This document shows, piece by piece, positions 9,344 to 18,550 of a stretch of 64,000 bases of DNA (the stretch's first letter is position 1; each line of letters begins with the position of its first letter). A model generated the notes under the pieces. The model did no database searches. It was given only the letters and a program-made list of their open reading frames with translations, and was not told where the DNA came from. The DNA is from JABHIE01 sp964584805 (GTDB lineage: Bacteria; Planctomycetota; UBA1135), in the NCBI GenBank assembly GCA_964584805.1, contig CAZPAY010000003.1:111634-175633 (forward strand). Reading direction: 5' to 3'. The position numbers were made by a program, and so were the translations under genes.

Positions 9344-12300
9344 ATGAAATACTCCCCTCTCTTCCTCCCCCTTGTCCTTTTTACTCCTTGGCTAATCTCC
9401 CAAGATTTCCAAGACCCTGAGCCCACCCCCGTGAATGCCTCCCAGGGCATTCAGAAAGAAATCCTCGATTCTGATGGCGTCAAGGGCGGCCTCCGCAAAA
9501 CAGAAATGGGTCCTTATGAAGGCGAATTGCCTTTCGGCTACCAAGAAATCACTTCCACAGATCACGGCCTTGCTCCTCTTGAGCAGACCATTCAACTCAG
9601 CGCCGGTCACTTCAAGCCGTCGCCTGGGGTCGACACGAATCTACTCAACCTAGCCCAGGCCCAAGGGTATGCCTTTGGCTTTATCCAATTGAACTCAGAA
9701 AGGGATGTGCACGAAAAAACATTCCAGCGATTCGCAGAATGGGGTATTACCCTTCGCGCTTCCAGCCGCGGCACAGCTTGGCAGGCTGAAATTCCTGCCC
9801 CTGCCTTGCAAGCCTTGGCTAGCGACCCTGCCGTGCGTTGGGTCGGTGAGCTCCCAACAAAGCTGAAAGTTCAGCCTCAACTCAAAAGGTTTGCGGAGCT
9901 TCACCCTCACGATGAAATCATCGATGCCTGGGTCTCCATGATGGGAGACGATTGGGTCGACGGGGCAGAAACAACCGCCACATTCGTTACTGGCCAAAAC
10001 ACTGAGGGTTCTGAGGAAGAAGTTAATTACTCTACCAGCAAACTACCAAACGGACCTTTCCAATTCCATCTCAACAGCCTTGGCCTAGAAACCCATTGGT
10101 ATCGCCGAAACACACGCACCTTTGCCGTAACAGGCCGCCTTGACACGATTCTTGAGCTAACCAAACTAAATGATGTTTACCATGTCGCATGGCGTCCGAA
10201 TGATGAAGGCTCGCATGATGAATCCATTCCTTTTATAGGTCAGGATTATGTACGCTCGACCTTCACTGGTAACACAACAGAAGTGGGCATTATCGATACC
10301 GAGGTTGCCATGTGGACTGGAGCGGAACACAGTGATTTGAACATTTGGGGAGTCGGCTGGGATGTCACAGGAGAGGGGTTAAGCACGAACTACCATGGCC
10401 ACGGTACCCATGTTTCGGGCACAATCCTTGGCCGAGGTGCTGTAGACTCAAATCTAAAGGGCAATGCCCTTGGAGTGGGAAGCGGTGATACTCAAAGGTA
10501 TTTCGCAGGTCGTTACCTTGACCGCAACAATTCCAGCAATGGAGGGAATGTAAATGATTTATATGACAATTTTTCTTCCACCTACACTGACGGTTCAGGC
10601 AACTCCACAGCCAGGCCAAAAGTTGTCAATAATTCATGGGGCGGCCGCCCCTTTGACACATCGAACAATTTCCTTGGGGCCTGGGACGGCACGGAGCAAA
10701 TGTGTATTGATGTCGATGATACCGTATGGGATCACCAACAACTCTATGTCTTCGCAGCGGGTAATGACAATGGGCGCGCTGGGATTACATCCGGAACGTT
10801 GGGTCGACCTGGCGTCGCCAAAAACGCCCTTACGGTCGCCAGTTGTGTTACCTACGAATCTGGAGTCGGGCTTAATGATGCTGGGGTTTTAGCGGGCTCT
10901 TCTTCGACCGGTCCAACGGGTGACAATAGGATGAAACCAGAAATTACAGCCCCTGGCAAATGGATAAACAGCCCTGATGCAACAAACCTTCCAAGTGGCT
11001 ATACCGAAAAAAGTGGGACTTCCATGGCCGCGCCCCATGTAACAGGCATGTTGGCTTCTCTTATTGACGCATATGAAAGTGATCTTAATTTTGATCCAAA
11101 GCTCATGCGAGCATGGGTTACCGCAACAGCCATGAAGGTAGGTGGCGGCGATGCGCCAAATAGCAACTTTGGTTTCGGATACGCAAATGCTTATCGCGCT
11201 CACAACAACACAGCCGATTGGTCCCGTTGGACTTGGAGTGATGCATCGGTAAATGGCGGGATTGGTGGCAATGATGCCTCCTTCACCTTTTCAACAAGTG
11301 CCTCCACAAGCCGCCTTATTTGCGTCTTGACCTGGGATGAACCCGGAACAGGCCTCCTCGGTGGCGGCACTGCTGTATTGGCTGATTTAGATTTATACCT
11401 AGATTACGACGACAACCAATCTGGCAATAACACGGGCAATGTTTCCTCGACAGGCTACGGTAATTACGAATTCATCATTATCGATAACCCACCAGCTGGG
11501 GACCACCGCATGAAAATTTACGCGGAAGACACCCGCCTCAACGGTCTAACAAATGTAGATTTGCCTTTCTCAATTTGCTTCGTGCGTGAATACGGCAACT
11601 TACGGCCCGAGCTGACCCTGACAAGCGAATTTGTTGACAACACCGTTCAGCCTGGTGATTTGGCAACCATGACCAGCACGCTAAGCGTATCTGATTACAT
11701 GGCGACCAACGCCATGTTCAACATTACTACTCTGCCGGGGGGCTTTGACCTTGAGGAGCGTCGCGTTGAATTAAAAGACAACCAAGAAATTGTTCACTTT
11801 GAATCAGATGAAACAAAACAATGGAACGGTGGGCCCGGAGGCGGCAACAACAGTTGGACACTCGCATCGATGATGTTGGGTGCCATCCGCCAAGGTTCTC
11901 GCACGATTGAGCATGATATGCATGTACCAAGTGGTGATGGCAGTTACACCATCAATATCAAGGGGAACATTGACAATGGCCCCCATTCCTGGGGTGACTC
12001 TACATACGCTTCCGCAACGATTATCGTTGACGGCACACAACCCGGTGCCGCGTCTGGGATTACCGCAAGTCACGCCGTTGGATCTTGGAGTAGCAATCCA
12101 AGTGTCATCTACAACTGGACAGCTGCGACTGATGCACTTTCAGGTGTGGATGGCTATGGGCTATACACTTCGACCAATCCATCAGGCACCCCTAGCCCGA
12201 TAAAAGACATTGAAGAAGTTACCACTTTCACGGAATCTCTCAGCGACGGCAACTGGCACTTCTTCCTGCGCACGGTTGACAACTCGGGTAACTGGGATGA

Positions 12301-13363
12301 CGACAAAGCGACTTACGGTCCATTTGGAATTGACACGATCGCCCCTGGCGCGCCAAGCGGTTTAACGAGCACTTCCCACACTGCCGGCGTATGGTCGAGT
12401 GATTTGGATCTGGACATGGAATGGTTTGCTGCAAGTGACAGCGCTTCGGGCATTGATGGTTACGGCATTTACACGACGACGTCCGCCACAAGCCCCGGCG
12501 CGACAAAAGACATCGAAGAGATTACTTCTATGACTGAGACACTCACCGGCGAGGGCTCTTGGTACTTCAACCTCCGTTCCGTCGACAACGCCGGCAACTG
12601 GGATACCGACTACGCTAGCTTTGGCCCTGTAAACATCGATTTGACCGCTCCAACGGGCAGCATTTCGATTAATGGCGGCGCGCCTTACACCCTTGATTAC
12701 ATTGTCGGCTTGGATTTGACTGGTAGTGATGTGGGTGCAGGTGTTTCCGAGATGCGCTTCAGCAATGATGGCGCAACTTGGTCAGGCTGGGAACCTTTTA
12801 CAACGCATCGCATGGACTGGAAATTGATTGACTTCGGTGGCTCCAGCGCAACGATGACCAGCCATGTTGTTTACGCCCAGTTCCGCGATAGCGTCGGAAA
12901 CGAAAGTGGCTCATACACGGATGGCATTTTCTGGGCTGAAAATGTTGTGCCGGAAGTCGACCATGTGAATGCTGCTCCTGGCGGCATGCGTCAATTCACA
13001 CTCTACGCCGGCAGTGCTCACGCGGGAGAGCGATACTTCTTTGTCGGTGGGTTCAGCGGGACGGCACTAGGGTTCGATATCACAGGCGTCGGTGGCACGA
13101 CTTTCCATATGGACATCAATCGTGACCTCTTGACTGACATGATGATCTCAACTCCAAATGTCGCGCCTTTCTATAACAACTTTGGCGTGTTAGATGGTTG
13201 GGGCAAAACAGCCGCGCCAAAAATCGACTTTGCGCCGGGCGCGCTGAACCGAATAATAGGGCGGACGATGCACTTTGCTTTCGTGACATCAACTTCAGCA
13301 GGTCCATTTTTGACGAATTGGGTTTCAAGCTCAACAAGTCATGGCGTGACCATTCTGCCGTAG
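9344..13363 (+). CDS. Very large secreted subtilisin-like (S8) protease with Ig/FN3-like repeats
   Basis: 1339 residues. Signal peptide (MKYSPLFLPLVLFTPWLIS), then a pro-region of about 280 residues, then the S8 catalytic domain with triad Asp318 (GIIDTE), His353 (GHGTHV) and Ser560 (SGTSMAAPH). A beta-sandwich P-domain-like segment follows. Two tandem repeats of about 100 residues lie near 12030-12640; both share GVDGYG/GIDGYG, KDIEE and VDN(S/A)GNWD and resemble bacterial FN3/Ig modules. The last ~130 residues form a separate beta-rich tail. This looks like an extracellular or cell-surface scavenging protease. The ATG at 9344 starts the signal peptide; an in-frame ATG at 9305 would extend it. 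No Shine-Dalgarno is visible. Confidence 0.92.
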   Translation: MKYSPLFLPLVLFTPWLISQDFQDPEPTPVNASQGIQKEILDSDGVKGGLRKTEMGPYEGELPFGYQEITSTDHGLAPLEQTIQLSAGHFKPSPGVDTNLLNLAQAQGYAFGFIQLNSERDVHEKTFQRFAEWGITLRASSRGTAWQAEIPAPALQALASDPAVRWVGELPTKLKVQPQLKRFAELHPHDEIIDAWVSMMGDDWVDGAETTATFVTGQNTEGSEEEVNYSTSKLPNGPFQFHLNSLGLETHWYRRNTRTFAVTGRLDTILELTKLNDVYHVAWRPNDEGSHDESIPFIGQDYVRSTFTGNTTEVGIIDTEVAMWTGAEHSDLNIWGVGWDVTGEGLSTNYHGHGTHVSGTILGRGAVDSNLKGNALGVGSGDTQRYFAGRYLDRNNSSNGGNVNDLYDNFSSTYTDGSGNSTARPKVVNNSWGGRPFDTSNNFLGAWDGTEQMCIDVDDTVWDHQQLYVFAAGNDNGRAGITSGTLGRPGVAKNALTVASCVTYESGVGLNDAGVLAGSSSTGPTGDNRMKPEITAPGKWINSPDATNLPSGYTEKSGTSMAAPHVTGMLASLIDAYESDLNFDPKLMRAWVTATAMKVGGGDAPNSNFGFGYANAYRAHNNTADWSRWTWSDASVNGGIGGNDASFTFSTSASTSRLICVLTWDEPGTGLLGGGTAVLADLDLYLDYDDNQSGNNTGNVSSTGYGNYEFIIIDNPPAGDHRMKIYAEDTRLNGLTNVDLPFSICFVREYGNLRPELTLTSEFVDNTVQPGDLATMTSTLSVSDYMATNAMFNITTLPGGFDLEERRVELKDNQEIVHFESDETKQWNGGPGGGNNSWTLASMMLGAIRQGSRTIEHDMHVPSGDGSYTINIKGNIDNGPHSWGDSTYASATIIVDGTQPGAASGITASHAVGSWSSNPSVIYNWTAATDALSGVDGYGLYTSTNPSGTPSPIKDIEEVTTFTESLSDGNWHFFLRTVDNSGNWDDDKATYGPFGIDTIAPGAPSGLTSTSHTAGVWSSDLDLDMEWFAASDSASGIDGYGIYTTTSATSPGATKDIEEITSMTETLTGEGSWYFNLRSVDNAGNWDTDYASFGPVNIDLTAPTGSISINGGAPYTLDYIVGLDLTGSDVGAGVSEMRFSNDGATWSGWEPFTTHRMDWKLIDFGGSSATMTSHVVYAQFRDSVGNESGSYTDGIFWAENVVPEVDHVNAAPGGMRQFTLYAGSAHAGERYFFVGGFSGTALGFDITGVGGTTFHMDINRDLLTDMMISTPNVAPFYNNFGVLDGWGKTAAPKIDFAPGALNRIIGRTMHFAFVTSTSAGPFLTNWVSSSTSHGVTILP

Positions 13364-13369
13364 TGTTTT

Positions 13370-13399
13370 TTTGGGGTGCAGCAATCGCTGCACCCCAAA
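13370..13399. terminator. 13-bp perfect hairpin between convergent genes
   Basis: A perfect 13-bp inverted repeat (TTTGGGGTGCAGC / GCTGCACCCCAAA) with a 4-base AATC loop lies between the ends of the subtilase gene and the convergent 157-residue gene. Position and stability suit a bidirectional terminator, but neither strand has a U-tract directly after the stem, so it is not a textbook intrinsic terminator. Confidence 0.6.
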
Positions 13400-13401
13400 C
13401 T

Positions 13402-13875
13402 CTACCCCTCGACCGCAGACTTGAGATTTACATAAAAATCTGGGCCGTCATCGCTGAGCAATTGAAATAAAACACGCACATGCTCGTCGTCATTTTCAGC
13501 CGATAATTTTGCCAAAGCCGCCTTGGCCGTTTCAAGGGACGGCGCGCTAATCTCACTCATATCGTCAGGAAGGATGCCGTCTTCATGCGGCACGCCAAGC
13601 TCATCTAAAAGCGTTGTCAGCAATGACTTGCATGGGCCCAAATAGAGCGAACGCAAGATGGACTCTTGCACACTAAACGGCAAATCGCGCTGGATATTCA
13701 GTAACCGCACCCGCTGCTCGACGCTTTTCTTATGGATGGACTGAAGCCGAAACCCCCGCGCCAAAGCAATCTCTCGCAACGCAAGTGCTTGATCTTCAGG
13801 GAAAAACTCGCACTCCCAGAATGCCTGACAGGCACCCAATCTAAAATCTGTAGTCAATCCGTCCCAATTAATCAT
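13402..13875 (-). CDS. Hypothetical protein downstream of the AbiE remnant
   Basis: 157 residues, acidic, predicted soluble and mostly helical; no family recognised. It starts 18 bases after the AbiEii remnant stop and has one of the better ribosome binding sites in the window (CAGGAG, 7-8 bases before ATG), so it was probably translated from the same transcript as the toxin-antitoxin genes. It could be an accessory third gene of that locus or an unrelated passenger. The coding frame is intact, unlike its two upstream neighbours. Confidence 0.6.
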   Translation of the reverse strand: MINWDGLTTDFRLGACQAFWECEFFPEDQALALREIALARGFRLQSIHKKSVEQRVRLLNIQRDLPFSVQESILRSLYLGPCKSLLTTLLDELGVPHEDGILPDDMSEISAPSLETAKAALAKLSAENDDEHVRVLFQLLSDDGPDFYVNLKSAVEG

Positions 13876-13893
13876 TTTGTTTGCTCCTGAGTT

Positions 13894-14664
13894 TCATGCA
13901 AGCCGCGACCACGGGCCGCCGGCATTCCAGAAATGGGCGGTTAGTTTACTGCGTTGCGGCATTCGCAATAACGGCAATAGGAATTCACATACCTTTGCAT
14001 GAGTCTCTGCAAGCTGCGGATGCGTTTCTATCAACCGATTCTTCCGCGCAAAGGCACCCCAACGCAACTCAGTCTCTTTCGTGACAAATGCGGGCGTCAG
14101 TGCGAGCAAGCTATCGTTAGGCAAGGGCGATTCACGCCTTGAAAAAGTGTGGCGAATCGCCTCAATCAAATCGTCCGACTCAAAATCCATGCGCTCAGCG
14201 AAAATCCGAATATCAAAAAAATCACGCATGCGACTGTTGTCTTTGCCGTGCTCAGACATGGCGTGAAGCTTTTCAGCAATGGACGTCTCGGGGCAGTATG
14301 CAAGCAACTCGGGCACGGGGAAATCAAGCAGTGGCGGATATTCCAGCTCAACCGGCTGCGGGCTCACCGAATCACCGAGACCGATGTCGACTTGGATGCG
14401 GATTCTTGTGTCTCCCAAATGCGCATGAAATAGGACCTGCTGAGCGCATACCCTTTTCATCATGGCAAGCAGTGACTGTGGCGTGAAATCGCCAAATCCA
14501 AGTAAATCTACATCATGCGTCGCACGAATGGGGTCATGAAACCAAACATAAAGCAAAAAACATGGACGGAATGAGCAAAACCGCGTTTCATGCAAGTATC
14601 GCCATGAGATAAGGTTGCATTGACTTTGATACTCGACATACGTCCATTGCTTCATGCAAAGCAC
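13894..14664 (-). pseudogene. AbiEii-type nucleotidyltransferase toxin, N-terminus lost or scrambled
   Basis: From about residue 45 on, this matches the AbiEii/AbiGii nucleotidyltransferase family: ATHDVDLLGFGD (catalytic Asp-x-Asp), QVDIGLGDSVSP, AEKLHAM, NSRMRDFFDI. Family members carry a further 50-60 N-terminal residues and a conserved Lys-Gly motif just before the Asp-x-Asp. Here that part is replaced by unrelated sequence (SFRPCFLLYVW), while a neighbouring frame reads RFLL-IPS-MFFAL, reminiscent of the family's RFLLKGAMLFAL. This suggests small compensating frameshifts plus a deletion. Without the Lys-Gly motif I expect no toxin activity. Confidence 0.7.
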
Positions 14665-14673
14665 CTATCGTAA

Positions 14674-15066
14674 TTAGACGCCGATGCCATGCGCGTAACT
14701 CTCGGGGCTAAAACGGACAATCTGCATCGGTGGATATTTCTTTTTAGCGGGCTGCGCACTGTCGCGTGGAAGCGCCAGCCAGAGGTCTGCCGGCAGCTGT
14801 GAGCCAATTCCGTGAAAACTAAGCGCCGTAAGGAGACACCCAACAGCCTGCGGCATCGCATTTGACGCAAGGATCAAACTTTCATGCGCCGACGGCGTCT
14901 GCTCAGACCACTGATATTGACCGCGGGCGATGCGATTGAGCTCGCCACTGGCCAGGGCTCGAGTGATTTCTTGACTGTGAATTCCCGCTTTGCGAATCTC
15001 GCGGGCAGTCAGGATGTTTTGGGCCTTGGCAAGCTGGAGCAAGCGATGGTTTTGTGATTGCGCCAT
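14674..15066 (-). pseudogene. AbiEi-type antitoxin, C-terminally truncated
   Basis: 130 residues. The N-terminal winged-helix domain of AbiEi antitoxins is intact (LLQLAKAQNILTAREIRKAG, ARGQYQW), followed by the start of the second domain (AVGCLLTALSFHGIGSQLP, YPPMQIVRFSPE). Full-length members continue for about 60-70 more residues including a VYSPAKTVADCFK-like block, which is absent: the frame stops right after YAHGIGV. Together with the missing N-terminus of the adjacent toxin, this fits one deletion across the antitoxin-toxin junction. The DNA-binding half might still repress from the operator-like palindrome at its own start. Confidence 0.75.
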
Positions 15067-15113
15067 GTGTGAATATATACATCGAAAGCGCTTTCTATGT
15101 GGTTTTCACACAT
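15065..15113. promoter_or_regulatory. Nested palindrome at the AbiEi start: probable autoregulatory operator
   Basis: Two concentric dyads overlap the antitoxin start codon. The outer pair is ATGTGTGAA (15065-15073) and TTCACACAT (15105-15113), a perfect 9-bp inverted repeat. The inner one spans 15079-15100 and is built on the perfect 12-mer GAAAGCGCTTTC flanked by ACAT/ATGT. Both share the same centre to within one base. AbiEi antitoxins are known to repress their own promoters by binding inverted repeats, so this is the natural operator; assignment is by position and symmetry only. Confidence 0.65.
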
Positions 15114-15165
15114 ACCCGCTTTAGGCGTAGAGTTTTTCTGTGTCCTCCCTAAGAAGACGCGTGAG

Positions 15166-15192
15166 ACCGTCCAAGGTGACGGTGCAATTTTT
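15166..15192 (+). terminator. Possible attenuator hairpin in the oxlT-like leader
   Basis: ACCGTC-CAAGGT-GACGGT forms a perfect 6-bp hairpin followed by GCAATTTTT. No plus-strand gene ends just upstream, so on the plus strand it could only act on a transcript leading into the transporter gene 136 bases downstream. It may equally be a fortuitous structure. Confidence 0.3.
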
Positions 15193-15327
15193 AAAAGTGC
15201 AACATACTGCCCCCCGGCATCCCCCAAAGTGCAGCATAAATCCCTAATTTGTAGCATTTTGCAACCACCAAGGCTGTCAATATTGCAGGTCGCGCGCCGT
15301 GGTCTAAGTAGGTGGCGGAGGCATAAA

Positions 15328-16686
15328 ATGTCTGATCAAAAAGTAATGAACCGCTGGCTTGTCGTAGCTGGCGCAATCTTAATCCAACTGGCTCTAGGCG
15401 CGATTTACGCGTGGTCAGTTTTCACACCCGAGCTCAAGGGCGCGGGCTGGACGGCCTTGCAAACGCAGGCGGTTTTCTCAACGGGTCTCGTGTTCTTTGC
15501 GATCGTGATGGTTTCGGCAGGCTTCATGCTTCCGAAAGTCGGTCCTCGCAAATTGGCGGTCGCAGGTGGTTTGGTGCTGGGCTTGGGTTACGCACTCGCG
15601 GGTCTTTTTGCAGGCACAAGTTTTTGGCCTATCTTTTTACTGGTTGGTGTTCTTGGCGGTTCAGGCATTGGCTTGGCGTATGTCATCCCGATTGCGGTCG
15701 GCATGCGATGGTTCCCTGACAAAAAGGGCCTGATCACAGGTTTGGCAGTCGCCGGTTTCGGTTTTGGCGCGATGCTTTGGGTAAAACTCGCGGGTGCATG
15801 GGGTCACCTAATTGCTGAAGTCGGCCTGCCTACCACCTTTTTGATTTACGGAATTATGTTTGCGGCGATGGTCATCCTCGGCGGCATCTGGATGGTATTC
15901 CCACCGGAAGGCTGGAAGCCAAAGGGCTGGAATCCGGCTCCAATCGGCGGTTCAGGGCAAACGGCAGCGGCCGGGTCAATTGACTTTACGACGCGCCAAA
16001 TGCTGCGCACGCCGCAGTTTTACATGATCTTGATGACTTTCGTCTTTGGCGCAAGTGCAGGCTTAATGAGCATTGGTTTGATGAAATTATTCCCCATGCA
16101 AGCCTTGCAAGCAACAGGGATGAGCATCGAAGCCGCATCCGCAATCGCCGGCACAGCGATGGCTGTTTTCTTCTCACTTGCAAACGGCATCGGCCGGATT
16201 GCTTGGGGCGCAATGAGTGACGGTTTGGGTCGTAAAAAATCCATCATCATTATGATGACCACGCAAGGCATCGCTGTAATTCTCTTCCAGTGGATGGCAA
16301 GCAGCGAGTATTTGCTTTACGCCGCCGCAACCGTCATTGGCTTTAACTTCGGCGGCAACTTCGCGTTGTTCCCAACCATGACAGCCGACACTTTCGGCAC
16401 CAAGCATGTCGGGCAAAATTATCCGTTTATCTTCTTGGCCTACGGCATCGGCGGCATTGGCGGCCCGATGTTGGGCGGCAAATTGGGCGACCTAGGTAAC
16501 TTCCCCATGGCCTTTACGATTTGTGGTGTGCTCTGCCTCGCTGCAGCCGGCATCATCGCTCAAGTAAATCCCGCAACGGAAAGTCAGAAAATGTCGAGTG
16601 GTCAATCTGGCGCTAAGCCACCGGCTGCACCAACCGGCATGCCACCCGTATCGCCAAGCGGCGGGCGGCCAATCGCACCTGCTTAA
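15328..16686 (+). CDS. MFS transporter, oxalate/formate antiporter (OFA/OxlT) family
   Basis: 452 residues with about 12 transmembrane segments. The N-terminal LALGAIYAWSVFTPEL is diagnostic of the OFA family, followed by the loop-2/3 MFS motif region and LGRKKS in the central loop. OFA members exchange oxalate for formate or move related small carboxylates; the substrate here is not predictable. A strong Shine-Dalgarno (GGAGG, 7 bases before the ATG) fixes the start. The C-terminal ~30 residues are a proline/glycine-rich cytoplasmic tail, unusual for the family. The gene is monocistronic, closed by a clear terminator. Confidence 0.88.
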   Translation: MSDQKVMNRWLVVAGAILIQLALGAIYAWSVFTPELKGAGWTALQTQAVFSTGLVFFAIVMVSAGFMLPKVGPRKLAVAGGLVLGLGYALAGLFAGTSFWPIFLLVGVLGGSGIGLAYVIPIAVGMRWFPDKKGLITGLAVAGFGFGAMLWVKLAGAWGHLIAEVGLPTTFLIYGIMFAAMVILGGIWMVFPPEGWKPKGWNPAPIGGSGQTAAAGSIDFTTRQMLRTPQFYMILMTFVFGASAGLMSIGLMKLFPMQALQATGMSIEAASAIAGTAMAVFFSLANGIGRIAWGAMSDGLGRKKSIIIMMTTQGIAVILFQWMASSEYLLYAAATVIGFNFGGNFALFPTMTADTFGTKHVGQNYPFIFLAYGIGGIGGPMLGGKLGDLGNFPMAFTICGVLCLAAAGIIAQVNPATESQKMSSGQSGAKPPAAPTGMPPVSPSGGRPIAPA

Positions 16687-16703
16687 ACTTCATGTTGGCC
16701 TAT

Positions 16704-16745
16704 GATGGGCGAGTGACTTCGGTCGCTCGCCCATCGGCTTTTTTA
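16704..16745 (+). terminator. Rho-independent terminator after the OFA transporter
   Basis: A 14-bp stem (GATGGGCGAGTGAC / GTCGCTCGCCCATC, one G-T wobble) with a TTCG tetraloop is followed by GGCTTTTTT. This is a canonical intrinsic terminator 17 bases after the transporter stop codon. Confidence 0.88.
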
Positions 16746-16781
16746 TGAACGCTAGGCGCGGCGATTCGTTTGTCTTTACGC

Positions 16782-17432
16782 ATGCGCACCCCCATCAGGC
16801 TCCGCACCGCTTTTGCGGCTTCGACCACGATTCATATCGCGGGCGGCGTGGCGGTGATTGCGGGGGTTGCCTATTGGGCCGCGCAAAACCCGCCGCCTGA
16901 GCCGCCTGTGGTTGAATTTGCTGTGGTTCAGGAGACTAGCCGAATTACGGATGACTTCACCCCTCCTGCCGAGATTGAGCCTCATTCGCCCGAGCCGCAA
17001 TTGGCGGAGACAGAGGTTGATGCTGAGCCTGAATACGAAAAGACAATCGATGAGCCGTTTGACTTTCAGCCCGAAGAGCCCAAAGAGCTGCCGATAGTCG
17101 AAGAACCTCTCCCAGCGCCAACCCCTCCGACTGAGACAGCGACACTCGTCAAAGCACACCGAAAACTGGGATTCTGCAAACCACCCCGCTACCCAAAACG
17201 AGCCGTCGCCCGCGGATGGGAGGGCTTAGTTGTGATTGAAGTCCAAGTCTCTGCGACGGGCGCTGTCAAAGGCGCGCGCATCACGACGAGTAGTGGTCAC
17301 GATATTTTGGACACAGCCGCACTCAAGGCCGTGTTGGGTTGGATTTTTGAACCGGCGCGTCGTGCTGAAGTGACTGAGGCGGCGACGCATGTCGTCCGAA
17401 TCCGTTTTGAAGCGGGTAAAGTGAGTGCATGA
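16782..17432 (+). CDS. TonB-family energy transducer
   Basis: 216 residues in typical TonB order: short cytoplasmic N-terminus, one transmembrane helix (TIHIAGGVAVIAGVAYWAA), a long Pro/Glu-rich periplasmic spacer, and a TonB C-terminal domain (PPRYPKRAVARGWEGLVVIEVQVSATGAV, then ALKAVLGWIFEPA). TonB couples the inner-membrane proton motive force to outer-membrane receptors. No ExbB/ExbD or receptor gene is adjacent, so it may serve a distant system. The ATG at 16782 is preferred over an in-frame TTG 12 bases upstream. Confidence 0.85.
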   Translation: MRTPIRLRTAFAASTTIHIAGGVAVIAGVAYWAAQNPPPEPPVVEFAVVQETSRITDDFTPPAEIEPHSPEPQLAETEVDAEPEYEKTIDEPFDFQPEEPKELPIVEEPLPAPTPPTETATLVKAHRKLGFCKPPRYPKRAVARGWEGLVVIEVQVSATGAVKGARITTSSGHDILDTAALKAVLGWIFEPARRAEVTEAATHVVRIRFEAGKVSA

Positions 17433-17512
17433 AATCCACTTCAGCAATAGCAAAGCCGTGGGTGCGCGTTTTCCAATAAACGCAACGGCGATTCTTGTTG
17501 TAAAGTAGAAAG

Positions 17513-18157
17513 ATGCTCAGCCCCTCCATTTTGCTCGCAGTGGCGACTGCATGCGTTTTGCCACAGACGGCACCCACCTGGACGGCAACCGCAGAAGACG
17601 CAAGTGTCATTTACACCGGTCGCTGGGATTCCACAAACCCGCAAGAGCCAAGATGCGTGTGGCAAGGTTCCTCTGTCGGCATTGCATTTGATGGCACCTG
17701 GGTCGCGATGCGAGTGCGCGCAACGGGCCGTAAAGATAACTGATATCGAGTGATTCTCGACGGCGACACACTCGGCTCTACAAAGATCAAGATTGCTTCG
17801 GGTGGCCCACAAGACATTTTGCTAGCAAGCGGTCTAAGCGCCGGTCCGCACCGTGTGGAAGTCGTCCGTGAGACTTCGCAAAAAGACACGGGCTTTCAAT
17901 TTTTAGGTTTTGGCGGAGCTGGCGGTTCGGGCGAACTTGCTCCCCCACCTCGCCCCTCGCACCGGATTGAGTTTTATGGCGACTCCAATCTTGCAGGCTA
18001 TTCGCTTGAGCACGAGCAAAACAGATATGGCGTCCAATACGAGGGCTGCACTTTGAGTTCTATGCAAGCTCGATTCGACCGCATCGATCGCTATGACGCA
18101 AGGCCGACGCCCTCGTGGAGCATCTCGAAAGCACGATGGGCTGGTCATCAACGGTGA
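17513..18157 (+). pseudogene. Secreted SGNH carbohydrate esterase (CE2-like), broken
   Basis: A signal peptide and an N-terminal jelly-roll (YTGRWD, VWQGSSVGIAFDGTW) read up to an in-frame TGA at 17741-17743. The same frame then continues as YRVILDGDT and reaches the SGNH block IEFYGDSNLAGYS, typical of CE2 acetylesterases with an N-terminal beta-sandwich. After SLEHEQN and RFDRIDRYD the match breaks off: the remaining catalytic blocks, including Asn and Asp/His, are missing and the frame ends. So there is at least one nonsense change (probably TGG to TGA) plus internal deletion. Confidence 0.65.
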
Positions 18158-18438
18158 GCCCAGTCGTCAGCGGGTTTGGAAAAAATGGTGATGTCGCAAA
18201 TGGTGGCTTTGAAGGAAGCGCACCATTCGGCGGTTACGGCTGGCGATACGGCGTCAATCGCACGGATGTCATCCGCATGCTCGCGCCCCAAGAGGCAAAA
18301 AGCGGTGATTACTTACTCGCTCTCATCAACGGCGGAAAAGTGCATCAACCCAACCCTGCAATGCCGGGGCAGACGGTTAGCGTCACGCTCTGGATGCGCG
18401 GAAAACTCGGCGGCGCGCAAGGGAACTTGCCCCAGTAA
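18115..18438 (+). pseudogene. Fragment of a secreted beta-sandwich domain
   Basis: A 107-codon frame, different from the preceding esterase remnant, contains a typical carbohydrate-binding-like opening (NGGFEGSAPFGGYGWRYG) and SGDYLLALINGGKVHQ…GQTVSVTLWMRG. It has no start or signal of its own and stops abruptly at LPQ. It is most likely the remnant of a downstream domain of the same or a neighbouring secreted protein. The ~110 bases from here to the next gene hold nothing recognisable. Confidence 0.4.
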
Positions 18439-18550
18439 GCCCCACGACATTACTCGGCCCGCCACCTTGGATGGCAACTAGCCTCCGTGGCATAACCAGA
18501 CCCCGAAATGGGCTACCACACAAGTTCCTCTATAAATCTATACTGTCTCC

